From Rhyacophila brunnea (taxonomy: Eukaryota; Arthropoda; Insecta; Trichoptera; Rhyacophilidae), in the NCBI GenBank assembly GCA_022495005.1, contig JAGYXB010001363.1:124001-188000 (forward strand): 64,000 bases of DNA. Direction: 5' to 3'. The translations under genes were made by a program, and so were the position numbers. This document shows, piece after piece, positions 12,401 to 21,945 of the stretch (position 1 is its first letter; the number at the start of each line of letters is the position of its first letter). Under the pieces are notes generated by a model that was not told the origin of the DNA, searched no databases, and worked only from the letters and a program-made list of their open reading frames with translations.

Positions 12401-13958
12401 CTCCTCGACAGATTTCATATTATTCCTTTTGAAACATCTACCGTCGCTAGGTTGCGGTGGTGGTGGCGGACTGCCATCTTTATGGGATGTAACTTTACTA
12501 ATTAATATATCTGCACGTTTTGTATACCAAAATTTTTAACAATTGTTTCATTGAACAGGACGGCAAGTGGTGCGGCAGGAAAGCGGTGTTCCTCCTCCGG
12601 AACGTGCGCCGCTACCATCGGCGAGGGGCTGCCAATGGAAAGATACCCCTCTTGATGGACAGAGAGAAGGATCGAGATGATCTGCCTCCGCCCTCGTCTT
12701 CCATCTCGCTTTCCCCCTCGACCCTTCCTCGGCGCCCCTCCCTGGTCCGCCAGCACTCATCGGATGAGGATGCCCAACCACAGCACAACAAGCGGAAAAA
12801 GCAGCCCCTACCCTTGGGAGCCAAGAAAGATGATGCCAAAGCTCTGGCCGAGTCACCAAATAAAGAGGGCATCCCGGGTGCTGGGGGAGGAGAGGCACCG
12901 ACCACTGCGCCTGACGGCTCACCTTTTGTGAACGATGACCGCACTGAGTGTCGCTTCGATGTGAACTCTTACAAGATGGTCTTCATCGTCAATAAAGAGC
13001 AGTTCCTGTACAAGAAGGGATCTCTCAACAAAGCCAAAAAAGTCAGTGCAATATTGCTTGCTTTTGAAATTTTTGAAGTATAGTGTTAATATCATAAAAT
13101 ATATATAAAATATTATTAAAAAGTGAATTTCTTTATATCGCATGCTACAATTCTTATTTATTGGTGCTTGTAAGATGGAAAAGCGTGTTACTCTGAATCA
13201 TCCCCCAATATGAGAACATGACTTGCACCGTGAGTGTAAAACCAAGGTATCCAAATTTTTCAATTTCAAGATTAAATGCAAAACAACTTCAAAAGTCATG
13301 AACTTGATAATGTAAAAGTGAAGTGACTGAAAGAACATGCAATATAATGTAGATATAAACCAAATATTATCGTTTTTTTTTAGAAACTATTTGTCCTAAC
13401 AAAATAAAGACTTCAAACCCTAATATCTCCAAAATATGTCTTTTGCACATATCTTGGTTTTACACTCACACCATGTGTTTGGTAAAATTCATGTGCAGTT
13501 TAAACCTATACCTAGATGTAATTTGCTAAAGGCCTATCCTATTTTTAATAGACTGTAAAAGAATATTTTCATAAAATTTATGTAGTTTTCAATACTATTA
13601 TGGCTTTTAACATTTGCAGAGCCACAAATCGGTAACCCTCCGTCTGGACGGAAGATGGAGAACGTGGTTAAGGGCGTGGTGCTCAAGAAACGTGTCGAGT
13701 GGAGCGTCTAGAGCTACCTCCGAGTGGCTGAGACATGCAGCCAGGGCGCTGCCAGCCGGCACGCCGGACCGTCCCCCCTATGCTAACTACACTCGCTACC
13801 GACTCATCGCCGCCGCAGCTTCCACACCTGCACCTGCACCTTCCCTGCCTGCCCAGCTCAGCCCCGGCGTCCCCCCTGTGCACTCGCCACACACGGCGGG
13901 CACGCAGCCCCTCCAGAAGCAGCCGTCAGGCGAGGCGCATGCCCAATTGCAACGGTAG
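190..13958 (+). CDS. Sin3A: Sin3 co-repressor, 3' part of gene (19 exons, partial)
   Basis: This is the scaffold of the Sin3/HDAC transcriptional co-repressor complex and acts in the nucleus. Joining 190-456, 3328-3448, 4327-4489, 4928-5250, 5689-5811, 5936-6159, 6264-6437, 6728-6832, 6930-7073, 7667-7928, 8066-8292, 8669-8807, 9787-9938, 10534-10732, 11157-11326, 11588-11737, 12059-12367, 12559-13041 and 13620-13958 gives 4074 bases in one frame (1357 residues plus TAG), every junction being AG/GT with matching phase. In order: Ser/Pro/His linker (residues 1-130), PAH3 (about 157-222), Pro/His linker, HDAC-interaction domain from about 333 ([37 protein letters not shown]), acidic/Ser linker with two IKxE motifs, and the C-terminal Sin3 domain (WYVFLRLH to the end). 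PAH1 and PAH2 are missing because the window starts inside an intron. Vertebrate SIN3A totals about 1270 residues, so this protein has unusually long linkers. Family assignment is secure; Sin3A is the single insect orthologue name. Confidence 0.95.
602..805 (-). pseudogene. LINE reverse transcriptase C-terminal fragment
   Basis: The minus-strand frame reads [20 protein letters not shown], then [18 protein letters not shown]. This resembles the last part of jockey/CR1-like non-LTR reverse transcriptases (R..L..P..R......FN....DIF.....F). No complete domain; a fragment in Sin3A intron a. Confidence 0.4.
988..3248. mobile_element. 2.26 kb TIR DNA transposon in a Sin3A intron, TA target
   Basis: The ends are inverted repeats of about 33 bases with three mismatches (core CGTCACCGTTTTAGCAAA, then CCATCTATGTG), flanked by TA at 986-987 and 3249-3250. 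Several subterminal ACACATAG copies followed by T-rich sequence occur (about 1224, 3042, 3080, 3135, 3210). Broken minus-strand frames at 1393-1617 ([18 protein letters not shown]) and 2484-2702 ([20 protein letters not shown]) may be transposase remnants. Superfamily not determined. Its right end stops 79 bases before the next Sin3A exon. Confidence 0.65.
1861..2309. repeat. Tandem duplication of ~235 bp inside the transposon
   Basis: 1861-2095 and 2096-2309 share the same sequence from TCTCGATGTTTTTT to GGACATAGCAGCACA with few differences; the first unit has about 24 extra bases near 2011-2036. Confidence 0.9.
3328..3448 (+). CDS. Sin3A: Sin3A exon b: His/Ser-rich linker
   Basis: Acceptor CACACAG|GTA, donor GGTG|GTAAGT, phase 0 in and phase 1 out. 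It encodes a His/Ser-rich stretch ([18 protein letters not shown]) ending in [13 protein letters not shown]. No known domain; it is part of the disordered linker before PAH3. Confidence 0.8.
4228..4307. mobile_element. 80 bp pogo/Tigger-type MITE
   Basis: TA flanks (4226-4227, 4308-4309) and 23-base inverted ends, CAGTGAAACCTCATTAATAA against CAGTAAAACCTCATTAATAC. The terminal motif CAGTxxAACCTC is typical of pogo/Tigger elements. It sits 19 bases upstream of the PAH3 exon. Confidence 0.8.
4327..4489 (+). CDS. Sin3A: Sin3A exon c: first half of PAH3
   Basis: Acceptor GACCAG|GC, donor CTAAG|GTAGTT, phase 1 in and phase 2 out. It encodes [20 protein letters not shown], then [22 protein letters not shown], helices 1-2 of the third paired amphipathic helix. 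An 80 bp MITE ends 19 bases upstream of this exon. Confidence 0.93.
4928..5250 (+). CDS. Sin3A: Sin3A exon d: second half of PAH3 and Pro/His linker
   Basis: Acceptor CTTTCAG|ATG, donor CAGG|GTGAGT, phase 2 in and phase 1 out. [16 protein letters not shown] and [17 protein letters not shown] complete PAH3. A roughly 70-residue Pro/Ser/His-rich linker follows that is much longer than the equivalent segment of vertebrate SIN3A or SIN3B. Confidence 0.93.
5316..5391. repeat. Perfect 38 bp tandem duplication
   Basis: Two adjoining copies (5316-5353, 5354-5391) beginning AGCAAAACATCAGAATAATT, identical except the final base. Confidence 0.95.
5445..5590. mobile_element. One end of a hAT-like element
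   Basis: CAGGGCTTCCAACTGGAACT resembles hAT termini of the CAGGGC type, followed by CCGG/AACCG-rich sequence. No matching right end or duplication found, so only a fragment is claimed. Confidence 0.35.
5689..5811 (+). CDS. Sin3A: Sin3A exon e: Gly-rich linker before the HDAC-interaction domain
   Basis: Acceptor ATTGCAG|GATAT, donor GTTG|GTTAGT, phase 1 in and out. It encodes [20 protein letters not shown] and then [19 protein letters not shown]. Linker with no recognised motif; the phase match to both neighbours supports it. Confidence 0.85.
5936..6159 (+). CDS. Sin3A: Sin3A exon f: start of HDAC-interaction domain
   Basis: Acceptor TTTCTAG|ATT, donor GAG|GTTTGT, phase 1 in and phase 0 out. 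[43 protein letters not shown] and YRCEDERFE are hallmark Sin3 residues. This is the most conserved part of the family and binds histone deacetylase and SDS3-type partners. Confidence 0.96.
6264..6437 (+). CDS. Sin3A: Sin3A exon g: HDAC-interaction domain
   Basis: Acceptor TTTACAG|TTG, donor AAG|GTATTA, phase 0 both sides. [32 protein letters not shown] and HRIYGEK match the Sin3 pattern closely. Confidence 0.95.
6728..6832 (+). CDS. Sin3A: Sin3A exon h: HDAC-interaction domain
   Basis: Acceptor CTTCCAG|GCT, donor AAG|GTTTAA, phase 0 both sides. [20 protein letters not shown] and [15 protein letters not shown] are typical of Sin3. Confidence 0.95.
6930..7073 (+). CDS. Sin3A: Sin3A exon i: HDAC-interaction domain
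   Basis: Acceptor TTTTTTCAG|GGC, donor GAG|GTGAGG, phase 0 both sides. [29 protein letters not shown] and NEIESIYDE are nearly invariant in Sin3 proteins. Confidence 0.96.
7667..7928 (+). CDS. Sin3A: Sin3A exon j
   Basis: Acceptor TTTTCAG|AGA; donor GATG|GTCTGT is weaker than its neighbours but is the one that keeps frame. It encodes a Ser/Gly-rich insert, then [20 protein letters not shown] and [10 protein letters not shown], which aligns with the helical segment after the HDAC-interaction core, and an acidic SDDERDD tail. Confidence 0.9.
8066..8292 (+). CDS. Sin3A: Sin3A exon k: acidic/Ser linker with IKQE motif
   Basis: Acceptor CTTTCAG|AT, donor GAT|GTGAGT, phase 1 in and phase 0 out. 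Disordered Ser/Glu/Pro linker. IKQE at 8274-8285 fits the sumoylation consensus (hydrophobic-K-x-E); modification itself is inference. Confidence 0.85.
8669..8807 (+). CDS. Sin3A: Sin3A exon l: basic/helical linker
   Basis: Acceptor TCGCAG|GCT, donor AAAG|GTAAAT, phase 0 in and phase 1 out. It encodes [20 protein letters not shown] and a Lys/Arg/Glu-rich segment. No named domain; kept by phase and codon composition. Confidence 0.8.
8916..9434 (-). mobile_element. 519 bp pogo/Tigger deletion derivative
   Basis: TA duplication (8914-8915, 9435-9436) and inverted ends CAGTATAACCCCTATTTTAC / CAGTATAACCTCGTTTTTAC. The minus frame (9231 downwards) has an acidic tail, [20 protein letters not shown], like the C-terminus of pogo/Tigger transposases. 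The catalytic DDE part is deleted. It lies in the Sin3A intron after exon l. Confidence 0.85.
9787..9938 (+). CDS. Sin3A: Sin3A exon m: Ser-rich linker with IKCE motif
   Basis: Acceptor TGCGCAG|AA, donor AAG|GTGAGT, phase 1 in and phase 0 out. Ser/Arg-rich ([20 protein letters not shown]), with a second possible sumoylation motif IKCE at 9873-9884. Confidence 0.8.
10534..10732 (+). CDS. Sin3A: Sin3A exon n: start of C-terminal Sin3 domain
   Basis: Acceptor GAGCAG|GCT, donor GACA|GTGAGT, phase 0 in and phase 1 out. A Gln-rich lead-in is followed by [20 protein letters not shown], the conserved WYxFxRLH block opening the Sin3 C-terminal domain, and VALRLKPD. Confidence 0.93.
11157..11326 (+). 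CDS. Sin3A: Sin3A exon o: C-terminal Sin3 domain
   Basis: Acceptor TTGTAG|AT, donor CAG|GTTCGT, phase 1 in and phase 0 out. [20 protein letters not shown] and [17 protein letters not shown] match the strongly conserved core of the domain. Confidence 0.95.
11588..11737 (+). CDS. Sin3A: Sin3A exon p: C-terminal Sin3 domain
   Basis: Acceptor TGTTTAG|TTG, donor ATT|GTGCGT, phase 0 both sides. It encodes a Gln/Arg-rich helix and [15 protein letters not shown], equivalent to the family's AExxMxDENCFKxxF block. Confidence 0.88.
12059..12367 (+). CDS. Sin3A: Sin3A exon q: C-terminal domain with Gly-rich insert
   Basis: Acceptor ATACAG|TAT, donor AAG|GTGAGC, phase 0 both sides. [11 protein letters not shown] matches the family's beta strand (xLTIELLDT), followed by an insect-specific-looking Gly/Ser tract ([17 protein letters not shown]) and then [13 protein letters not shown], which aligns with the WxxYxxRYM block. 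Confidence 0.88.
12559..13041 (+). CDS. Sin3A: Sin3A exon r: C-terminal domain with Lys-rich insert
   Basis: Acceptor GAACAG|GAC, donor AAAA|GTCAGT, phase 0 both sides; the longest coding exon here. [15 protein letters not shown] matches the PVFLxRNLRR block. A ~95-residue Ser/Pro/Lys insert with a basic NKRKKQ cluster (possible nuclear signal, about 12787-12804) follows, then [20 protein letters not shown], the family's CRFKLNSYKMVYVI block. Confidence 0.92.
13230..13469. mobile_element. 240 bp MITE in the last Sin3A intron
   Basis: Inverted ends of about 20 bases (GTGAGTGTAAAACCAAGGTA against GTGAGTGTAAAACCAAGATA). Target duplication not clear; family unknown. Confidence 0.65.
13620..13958 (+). 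CDS. Sin3A: Sin3A last coding exon, TAG stop
   Basis: Acceptor TTTGCAG|AGC, phase 0, stop TAG at 13956-13958. [13 protein letters not shown] and SEWLRHAA correspond to the family's FxxWVxxW and SxWLM helices, and YANYTRYRL to the terminal NKYRVKYG. A Pro/Ala/Gln-rich tail of about 55 residues follows the usual C-terminus. Confidence 0.9.
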   Translation, partial: SHKSVTLRLDGRWRTWLRAWCSRNVSSGASRATSEWLRHAARALPAGTPDRPPYANYTRYRLIAAAASTPAPAPSLPAQLSPGVPPVHSPHTAGTQPLQKQPSGEAHAQLQR

Positions 13959-14122
13959 CCCAAGAAGACTCCATCCTCGCTGCTCTCCTTCCGGAGGAAT
14001 CACAAACAGCGCTGATTGGAGACTCCCTTCTGCTTCTTCTTCCATCTGTTCTGTCTCTTTTCCTCTATCCCGTTTCCTGCGAGACTCGCTTTCCTTTCTT
14101 CGGGTGACAGGCGGACTATCTC

Positions 14123-14128
14123 AATAAA
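14123..14128 (+). promoter_or_regulatory. Candidate Sin3A polyadenylation signal
   Basis: AATAAA lies 165 bases after the Sin3A stop, with the T/G-rich stretch TGTCAATTTTGATG just beyond. It is the first canonical signal downstream; a longer 3' UTR using later AT-rich signals cannot be excluded. Confidence 0.5.
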
Positions 14129-17100
14129 AGTGTCAATTTTGATGAGGGCAGCATCCATCGTACTATGACTATTTCGATGCCTCTGATTCAATTTATTGAA
14201 GGAAATGAAGACTAACATGCAAACGTACAATCTCACTCTGTATTTATTATATTCTTTTTATGAGAAGTGATTTATGACCGATGAATTAATTTTGTTTCTC
14301 GTGATCATCTCGGATATGATCAGATTTGAATGGGATGTGATACATTACCATTACCCATATTTGTAGATATTCATTTAAAAAATAATTGCTTACATTTCCT
14401 CTTGAGGAAGCTGTACAAAGGTTTCCTTGCGCAAAAAATCTATTGTTTTTAGTCATTCTTGTTATTGTTTTGTTTCTTATTTATAGGTGGAAAGTTAGAA
14501 AGTTTAATGACAAATCAATTACTGTGAAGGATATAAAGTGTTTCGAGCCGAGCTTTCATTCTCTTGCATTTATTTATAATTAAATTATTGGGTGGAGTAT
14601 TTTTTTCATAAATTATATCAAATTTTGCAATGTTTTCATGTTGAAAATTTGTTTTGATTCACGTTGTCAAAAAGGACCATTTATTGAGAGATTGTGTCTT
14701 CGATGAAAGCTTGTCACAAATTTTATATCCAAGTAACCGAATCTAAGAAAGAAAAACTTAAAGAACACCGTTTGATGATCTCGGGTGAGGTTTAACAAAA
14801 ATATTTTCCAAGACCTGGCATACGACATGTAGGTGTAAAATGAATAATGCCCTTGTGATGTCACTCATTGAAAACTGTTATTGTTTGTAATTGTAAGTAG
14901 ATCCATGTTATTTTCTCCATTTTACGTTGAGACATCTGGCATATTTTGAATTGTTATTGTACAGTGGTCAAAATATTTCAAAACATTCAATATATTTATA
15001 CGGAATGTTCGTTGTCGGCTTGGGAAAATTTCAAGTTTATGAATGCATGTTTTATATGCACGTATTTGATATTAGTATCTATATTTTTCATAAAAAAATG
15101 TGAATTCTTTACGAATTTACAACAAAATAAAAAAAAATCTCACTTCCGCGCTCAGCTTGGCGGATTTTAAAAGTTTTTCTTCATTATGTTCTCTGTATAT
15201 TATTGTACATTAAATTTGTAAGGTTAACGATAGATGTCTTTATTTTTTTTTTAATTCTGGCAATTAGGGCCTTTGACATAACATTAAATCGTTCAAATAT
15301 AATCGATTCAAGACCATCTACAAAATCTATAGTGTAAAAAAAACCTCCGAGAATTAAATTAATTGCTAATATAATTTTTACATATTACAAATGCAATATT
15401 CCTGTTCTAAATAGAAAATCAAACTTTTGACTAATATTGATGTTGTCGTTTAATTTATCTCTCTTTTTACAATAGTGTGTGTGCTGACATTGTGCCAACA
15501 TTCAATTTCCTGTGGATAATATTCAATCTTATGATGGCATCACTGTAGTCTGAAAGGTGTTATGTCTTTGTCTGACATCATGACAATTTTTATGGTAGAG
15601 GGGCAATAGTCTGTTATGCAAAAGAGTTAGGAGGAATCCATGTTTGATAAATTCAATTTTACAAATTTCATAATATATTGAAGATACGAATTGTGTCTAT
15701 CCAGCTGGACTGGTTTCGCTTCTCGGTTGTGTTATTAAACATGCTTCCTGCAATATTTGTAGTATAATTGAACTCCGGTGGCGAACGGTGACTTTTGGTA
15801 AGAGGTAGGCTGTGGAGATCAGAGAAAAAATGTATATTTATGGGATATAAAATGATAATACGGTATTACGATATTACCTACTGATAGATGAGCATAATTG
15901 ATGATTATTCAATAGCTCACTGACGATATAAAATTGAGCGATATAGTAATTTGAAAATCCTACCTCTAAGATGCGACAACAACTTACAATTTCAATCGTA
16001 AAACTAGACATTTAAAATACTTATGTATTTAAAACGCTGACAAATGACTCAGGTATAATATCAGATAATTTATTAACATTCAGAAAACACAATAATATGC
16101 TGAATTTAGATAACAAAAATCTTAAATTGCATTCATCAATATCTTGACTTGACAAATAACTGAACAAAGAATATTAGTCTGACTGAACTCACTGAACCAA
16201 TTTATTGTGTTGCATTAATTTAATAAATGCTATAAAAGAAAAATCATTGAATAATTTTTTTTTTAATTACCTATCTTAATTATTCTGGACAAAGCCGCAG
16301 TCATAGACAATGATATTAGATACAATGGTTTTAGGTTTGCTCTTCCGTATTGTATACATTTTGGCGGTCGGGGCTGAGGTCATGTGACCCGACAGTTATG
16401 CAAAATAAATCTTGATTCTAAAGTAATCATATTAATACAATAGTTGAAGACAGTTGGCCGGTCGCATATTTTTTACCTTTGATATACATTCTAAATTCAA
16501 TGCTTAAAGATTCTGACGGCAGATGGTTCTGTTTATTTTTTAACTTCATAATAGTCTATTTTTCTTAGAACGTTGGAGGATTTAAATATTCGCCTAGTAT
16601 GGAGCCTTCGCCACTGTTGAACTCACCACTGTTTCAAGTCTTGCCACTATATTATATTAACTATGAAATGTGTGGTAACAGACCTCAAATCAAATTCATT
16701 CAGCCTGTGATGTTAACAAATTAAAATTCTTCACAAATGCAAAATGCATCGATGAAATGAATATTATTCCTCTATGACAAAATGTTATCTGTTCATTTTC
16801 ATTGTTATTATAAATAAATGATTGTAATATTTGCTTTATGATTTATATTCTTAAGTAAGGAGATTGAATCATACAAGTTCAATAAAAAGCCATCAATGTG
16901 AATACGACATTTTCAATAAATATTAATTTTAATGTAATTAAATATTTTTATTATTTATACACTCTTTTTGGATTGATAAACTTCCAAACGGCTCCATTTA
17001 AATTACCATTACCCGCACGCGCTGAAGTTAATTGGAAATCTTATAACTGGTAGACTGTAGACTCTTACATTTTTTCGTTTAGGTTTAGGGTATTCATTTG

Positions 17101-18290
17101 TTTATCTTTATCAAATGCCAATATTAATAATTGGCAGGTTTTTAAATTATTTTCATTTATGCGGTCACTTGTCATTTCCGTTCAATCTATTAATGTATCA
17201 TGTAAGTTTTGCTCGATGCTTATTAAATATTTACTTTATCTCATTATTGAGAGTAAGATGATCGTTTAAAGGATAACCGGAAGAGCTAGTCAAGCTTCAG
17301 AAGCAAATCTATTTTTAAAATGTCAATTTGTTTTAAAAAAAAAAAAAAAAATCAAGCTGTTTAGTCTATTATCAGTCCACTGAAAGTGATCGAAATTATG
17401 AAATAATAAAAATTATATTTAATCAAAGGTTGCCATGTAGAAAAATGCGTCTTTACATTTTGGCTCTATTTCAATTTCAGTATAATTCCTTCTCGACTGA
17501 TAGAATTACGGTATTTGTATAAAAACGATATTGGTTAATTAGTATTTTTTTAAGATCTTCATTGTTTGTATATTAGTAAATTGAATAGTGTGTAATATAA
17601 AACAAAGAGGAGTGCAAATGTCATCTTATACATAATAATATAATAAATACTGAATCATTAGCTTGTAACGTTACGATATACAGTTATGCATTTTTTTCTT
17701 GATGTTTTGTGCATATTTTAATTAACTCTAGTAATATGGACGTTTTAGTACATAGTTGTATTTAATATTAATATTAACGGATAGACAATTATATATTAGG
17801 CGAGATGAAAAGTGAGGTGTGAAAACAAAGATATTGTCATCAGCGAGAGAAACTAATCGATGTGAAAGAGAAAAATGTGTGAAAGAGAAGAACATTTTGA
17901 GTTTGACAATATAATTATAATGTACAGATTTATACTTGAAATCTTGAAAGTAAAAGCGAATTTAAAAATAAACCTTGTGTATTATTTTTCCCATTGCCTT
18001 ACGATTTTTTTTGCTTTTCACTTACATTTCCATTCAACTCAGTGACTTGTGTGACGGTGCTTTTGGTTTTCTTCCTGATGGACTGGAAACATTATCTCAG
18101 TAGAAATGCTAAACGTTTCCATGATTTGAGATGAAACAGTTGGATTAAACCGATGCCTGCCCATAAACAAATAAATGATAAAATATAAATAAGAAAATCC
18201 TGCTTTATAATTAAAATGTCGCAGTAAATGGAAGTAAAATAATAATAACTTGTTTTGACACATTGCTCTTCTGATAAATTCTTGGAACAC
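14129..18290. other. AT-rich sequence after Sin3A, no gene seen
   Basis: Possible extended 3' UTR followed by intergenic DNA. Short open frames lack codon bias or motifs. I see no repeat with clear ends. Confidence 0.5.
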
Positions 18291-18437
18291 CTATTCACGT
18301 TCCACGGAAACCCTGGTGTAGATATATTTGGATTTTATTGTGAGACAAAGCCTTTGACATATGCCAGCATCGATGGAGCGCCATCGGTGCAAATACCCAC
18401 ACATAACTTCCAGATTTTATAAGTAGGTAGTCTAAAG

Positions 18438-19681
18438 CAGTGCTCCGCAACCTTTGCTCACCCACGCCACACCAAAGGTCTTTCCACGGCACACCACACG
18501 TAAAACAATTTATACACCAAAACATGGACCCCACTTCCTGAAGAGGGACCCCAGGTCAGGATCTTTGGCGGGCCCCTACCTATCGCTAAGGTTAAAGACA
18601 GTGTGATACTCTAAAATAGCGTTTTTCAAATGGTGTTCGAGGAAAAATATTGGTATTGATTGTATGTCTAGCGATTTTTTGCATTTATTAATACATCCAC
18701 TTGAATTATGGTTAGCTGTCGGATTGAGAACAATTTTATTATTTGTCGAGTATTGACATAATAATAAATTGTATCTTACAATTGCATGTCTTAAAATATT
18801 AATACTAGCGTAGTAAAATAGCGCCGCAGGCGACTTTTTTTACTTTTCGAGCAAAATTGTAATTTGTGTTTATCTCACATATCTGGTTGACCTGCTACGC
18901 CGGCCTCCCCTGAGCCTGGGTCCCCAGAGAGCCCTGTCAGCTCCCCCTTGTAGAGGCCATGCACCATAATTACATTAGTTTATATTTTTTTTATTTGATA
19001 AATAATTAAATATACAAACAACGTAACACACGACGAAGAACTATATGTACAGATTGCCATGTATTTGTATTATCAATAACTAATTAATGTGATAACTTAG
19101 CTTTTTTCAATGAACGTAAAAGTTTTATATATTTTGACTTGATATTTGAAAGAGTAAACCGAAGCCGTCGGTCAATACCCTTCAAGCAAGATTACTTATT
19201 ATTTTTTAATTATAACTCGAGTTGAAAAACTTTGCTCACTTAGATATGTCGTATAAAATGGGAGCTGAACTGCAATAGCCTTGTCGGAAATCCGAGGATA
19301 TTCTTTATTAACCGAAATCCTGAAAATAGCCAATGGAACATCGGCGAAGTTCAGTTTTAGCGTCCCATCGTTTCTAAATTCAACCAATTCCTCTCGAATT
19401 TATAGGAAAAGCGCTTCTATAGAATTTTCAGCATAATTTGCAAGAGTTTCGAATCCAGTCGTATTGATTGTATGAAAGTAATGATGAAATTTCTTTTGCA
19501 GCAAAGTTAAATGATTTTGAAACGGATCCAAAATTAATTGTTTGTTTTCAATGGTGGTCTGGTAGGTCCTTTGGTACATTTGTTGAGATCCTTGTCTTAA
19601 AATTATTTGTGTTTTTTTTTGGCAGCAATGTACCGCGGCACACCTAGCATAATCTCACGGCACACCGGTTGCGGAGTACTG
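18438..19681 (-). mobile_element. hAT deletion derivative with perfect 8 bp duplication
   Basis: Starts CAGTGCTCCGCAACC and ends GGTTGCGGAGTACTG (15-base inverted ends, one mismatch), flanked by GTCTAAAG at 18430-18437 and 19682-19689. Minus-strand 19387-19199 encodes a hAT C-terminal (dimerisation) segment: LVEFRNDGTLKLNF, VNKEYPRISDKAIAVQLPF, TTYLSEQSFST. Most of the transposase is gone. Confidence 0.9.
18523..18961 (+). mobile_element. hAT MITE (family A) nested in the hAT element
   Basis: Starts CATGGACCCCACTTCCTG and ends GTAGAGGCCATG, flanked by CACCAAAA (18515-18522) and CACCATAA (18962-18969), an 8-base duplication with one difference. The same family appears at 60027-60566 and from 63884. 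Confidence 0.85.
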
Positions 19682-20105
19682 GTCTAAAGTATCGAATATA
19701 TTCTGACCTCTTGTTTTCTAGAAGTTCTCAGTGGCATAAAAATTAACTTATAATTTAATTTTCATGCATGATCAGTGCTCGAAATGGACAATTTTACGAA
19801 CAGGAACGCTCGATCATTGTCCAAAAATGTGTAATGTTAGATATAATAATATCTGTAATATAAAAGTAACTCTTAGTTTTACATAATGTACTTTTTTCAT
19901 CATCAGTGGTAGCATGCAAATATATAATCGTTTTCTAAAAAATACATTATTAATAGGTATTAACATGAATAATTATTCAAATATAAATACCTAAATGTAT
20001 ATGAATAATTGTGGTGGGAAACATTATTAAAAGACATGAAATAATAGACAAACTAATCACAGTTTCCTATTGGTTTCGTTAAGAGTTTGAATAAAAATAT
20101 GCAAC

Positions 20106-20637
20106 TTAGGCCCTCCTCCCACGGCGCAACTGAAATCTGACAGAGCTGGTTTATGAAGGAACTCATAAACTGGCCAATGTGATGCTTCGCACACGGCGCT
20201 ACTGAAACCACTTGAAATAATAATCACATAACCTCAAACTGTCAAACTGAACCATCAGGTGTTTTGTACAAAAACCGACAACACGCACGCTGCTGCGTTT
20301 ATTCGAATAGAATAATTTATTTCAATTTTGCTTATCTTGTACTTTTTACGTTTTGGGTTGTTAATGATTTTTATAGCATGACACATATTCGCAGTGCTGC
20401 CAATTTTGGTAAGAAAATATGATTTTTCACCGAATCTAATGATGTTGGTACCACTGTTTTACGGTGACTGGAAACTTCAGAGACCGCGCGACTAGCATGT
20501 CGCGTCTCTTCGTGACCGTTTTGAAGCTGAGAGATTCCAGTCTCGCCGTCAGCGAGCCGCCATTGAAATACATTAGGTAGATACTGGCTGGAATTTTAGT
20601 TTCAGTTCCGTCGGACTTCAATCGTCGGATGGCCTAA
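20106..20637. mobile_element. TIR element, about 530 bp
   Basis: Left TTAGGCCCTCC then CGGCGCAACTGAAA; right, reverse complemented, TTAGGCCATCC then CGACGGAACTGAAA. A further internal copy of the motif is at about 20193-20213. Target duplication not certain; family unknown. Confidence 0.6.
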
Positions 20638-20965
20638 GAGTGGATACAAATATGAGTGAAGATACCTAGGTTAAAACAAAATACATGCCGCTTCATTCAA
20701 AGCTCAGATTTTTCGTAAATTCGAAATACGAATTCATATACGAAAAAGCAAGGGCATGGTTTTTAATAAATTAATTTATAAAATATGTAATACGCAAGAT
20801 TTCCGAATGTATTTTAAACAACCTCAGAAGTGTAGGTAGATATTATTAGAAAAAAATCGGTGTATGTATCATGGTGTCTCATATATCTTTGCCATACAGC
20901 GGTTATAATCGATTCAGAAGTGCCCATGATGAATTAATAAAAAATCAAATTTTAATATATTTTTT

Positions 20966-21187
20966 GATTTATAGGGAAAGCGCTTCCATAGAATTTTCGT
21001 CATTGGTTGCAAAAGGGTTTTGGATTCAGTCGTATTGATTGTATGAAAGTAACGATGAAATTTCTTTTGAAACAAAGTTACTTACCTAAATGTTTTTAAG
21101 ACGGATGCAAAATTAATTGCTTGTTTTCATTGGTGGTCTGGTAGGTCCTTTGGTACATTTGTAGAGATCTTTGTCTTAACTCCTAAT
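20966..21187 (-). pseudogene. Second copy of hAT transposase 3' region
   Basis: Closely similar to 19400-19600 (shared AAAGCGCTTC, CAGTCGTATTGATTGTATGA and TGGTGGTCTGGTAGGTCCTT), so it is another fragment of the same hAT family in the same orientation. Confidence 0.8.
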
Positions 21188-21556
21188 TTATCAGATCACG
21201 TCGATATATTTTCATTCTGACCTTTCATTATTTTATTAAGTTCATGCAGGTGCTCAAATGTATTACCAGCCATGTACGCAAATTTGGCTATTAACTAAAT
21301 ATTGCATAGTGTGTAGCAGTAGCTCATTGAACATTAAATTTGATGAAACAACTTTACGAGCTCAAATAGTTACGCTAATCTAGAAATTGCCCACAGAATT
21401 TTCAGTAAACAAAATCATTCCGTTTGCTGGAGTGACTAGTGGAGAGGGAAACACTGAAGTTGACAGTATTAGAGGATTAGTGAGCTATCAAAACACAAAC
21501 TTCTTTTAGATTCAATTAAATTTGTCATTATTTACATTTATAGCATCACGTTAATA

Positions 21557-21945
21557 ACGAGGGTATACTGACAGAACGCATTATTTCAGTTTTTTCTGTT
21601 TTAAATGCCAAAATGTATACAATTTTACGCTCTACGCCTGGTAAAACGCACACAGGCATAGGTGAGAGAGAAAATAGAAACATTATTAAATCATATTGTT
21701 ATTTTTTATTCTGATAGAAAGCATGATAATGACTTAATGCGTTCTGCGTATACAAAATACAGGACTTGTAACATGTCGTATATTGTGTTTGCCATAAAGG
21801 TTAGTCTTTATAATGTAGAAAAAATGTTTTAAAATCATAAAAAAATCTACGTGGGAGAACGCTTTGAAAAAAAAAGAATATCCTTTTTGCGATTATCTCA
21901 GAACTTGTTTTAATGAGTTAATGCTTTCTGTCAGTATACCCTCGA
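21557..21945. mobile_element. 389 bp MITE, TA target
   Basis: Inverted ends of about 26 bases (CGAGGGTATACTGACAGAAC / CGAGGGTATACTGACAGAAA), with TA at 21555-21556 and 21946-21947. An inverted internal copy of TTAATGCGTTCTG is at about 21735. Confidence 0.75.

Larger units (their letters stand above)
18310..19760 (-). pseudogene. hAT transposase relic (ZBED5/FAM200-like), split by insertion
   Basis: The minus strand reads RGQNIFDTLDYLLIKSGSYV, interrupted by the element 18438-19681, then after a frameshift VGICTDGAPSMLAYVKGFVS at about 18405-18340. CTDGAPSM is the conserved acidic motif of hAT transposases of the ZBED5/FAM200/SCAND3 type. Only this short core is left. Confidence 0.75.

Noticed and set aside
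12548..12944. Long minus-strand open frames opposite Sin3A exon r
   Set aside because: Antisense shadows of a GC-rich exon.
20436..20621. 61-codon minus-strand frame
   Set aside because: Lies in a TIR element and has no recognisable domain.
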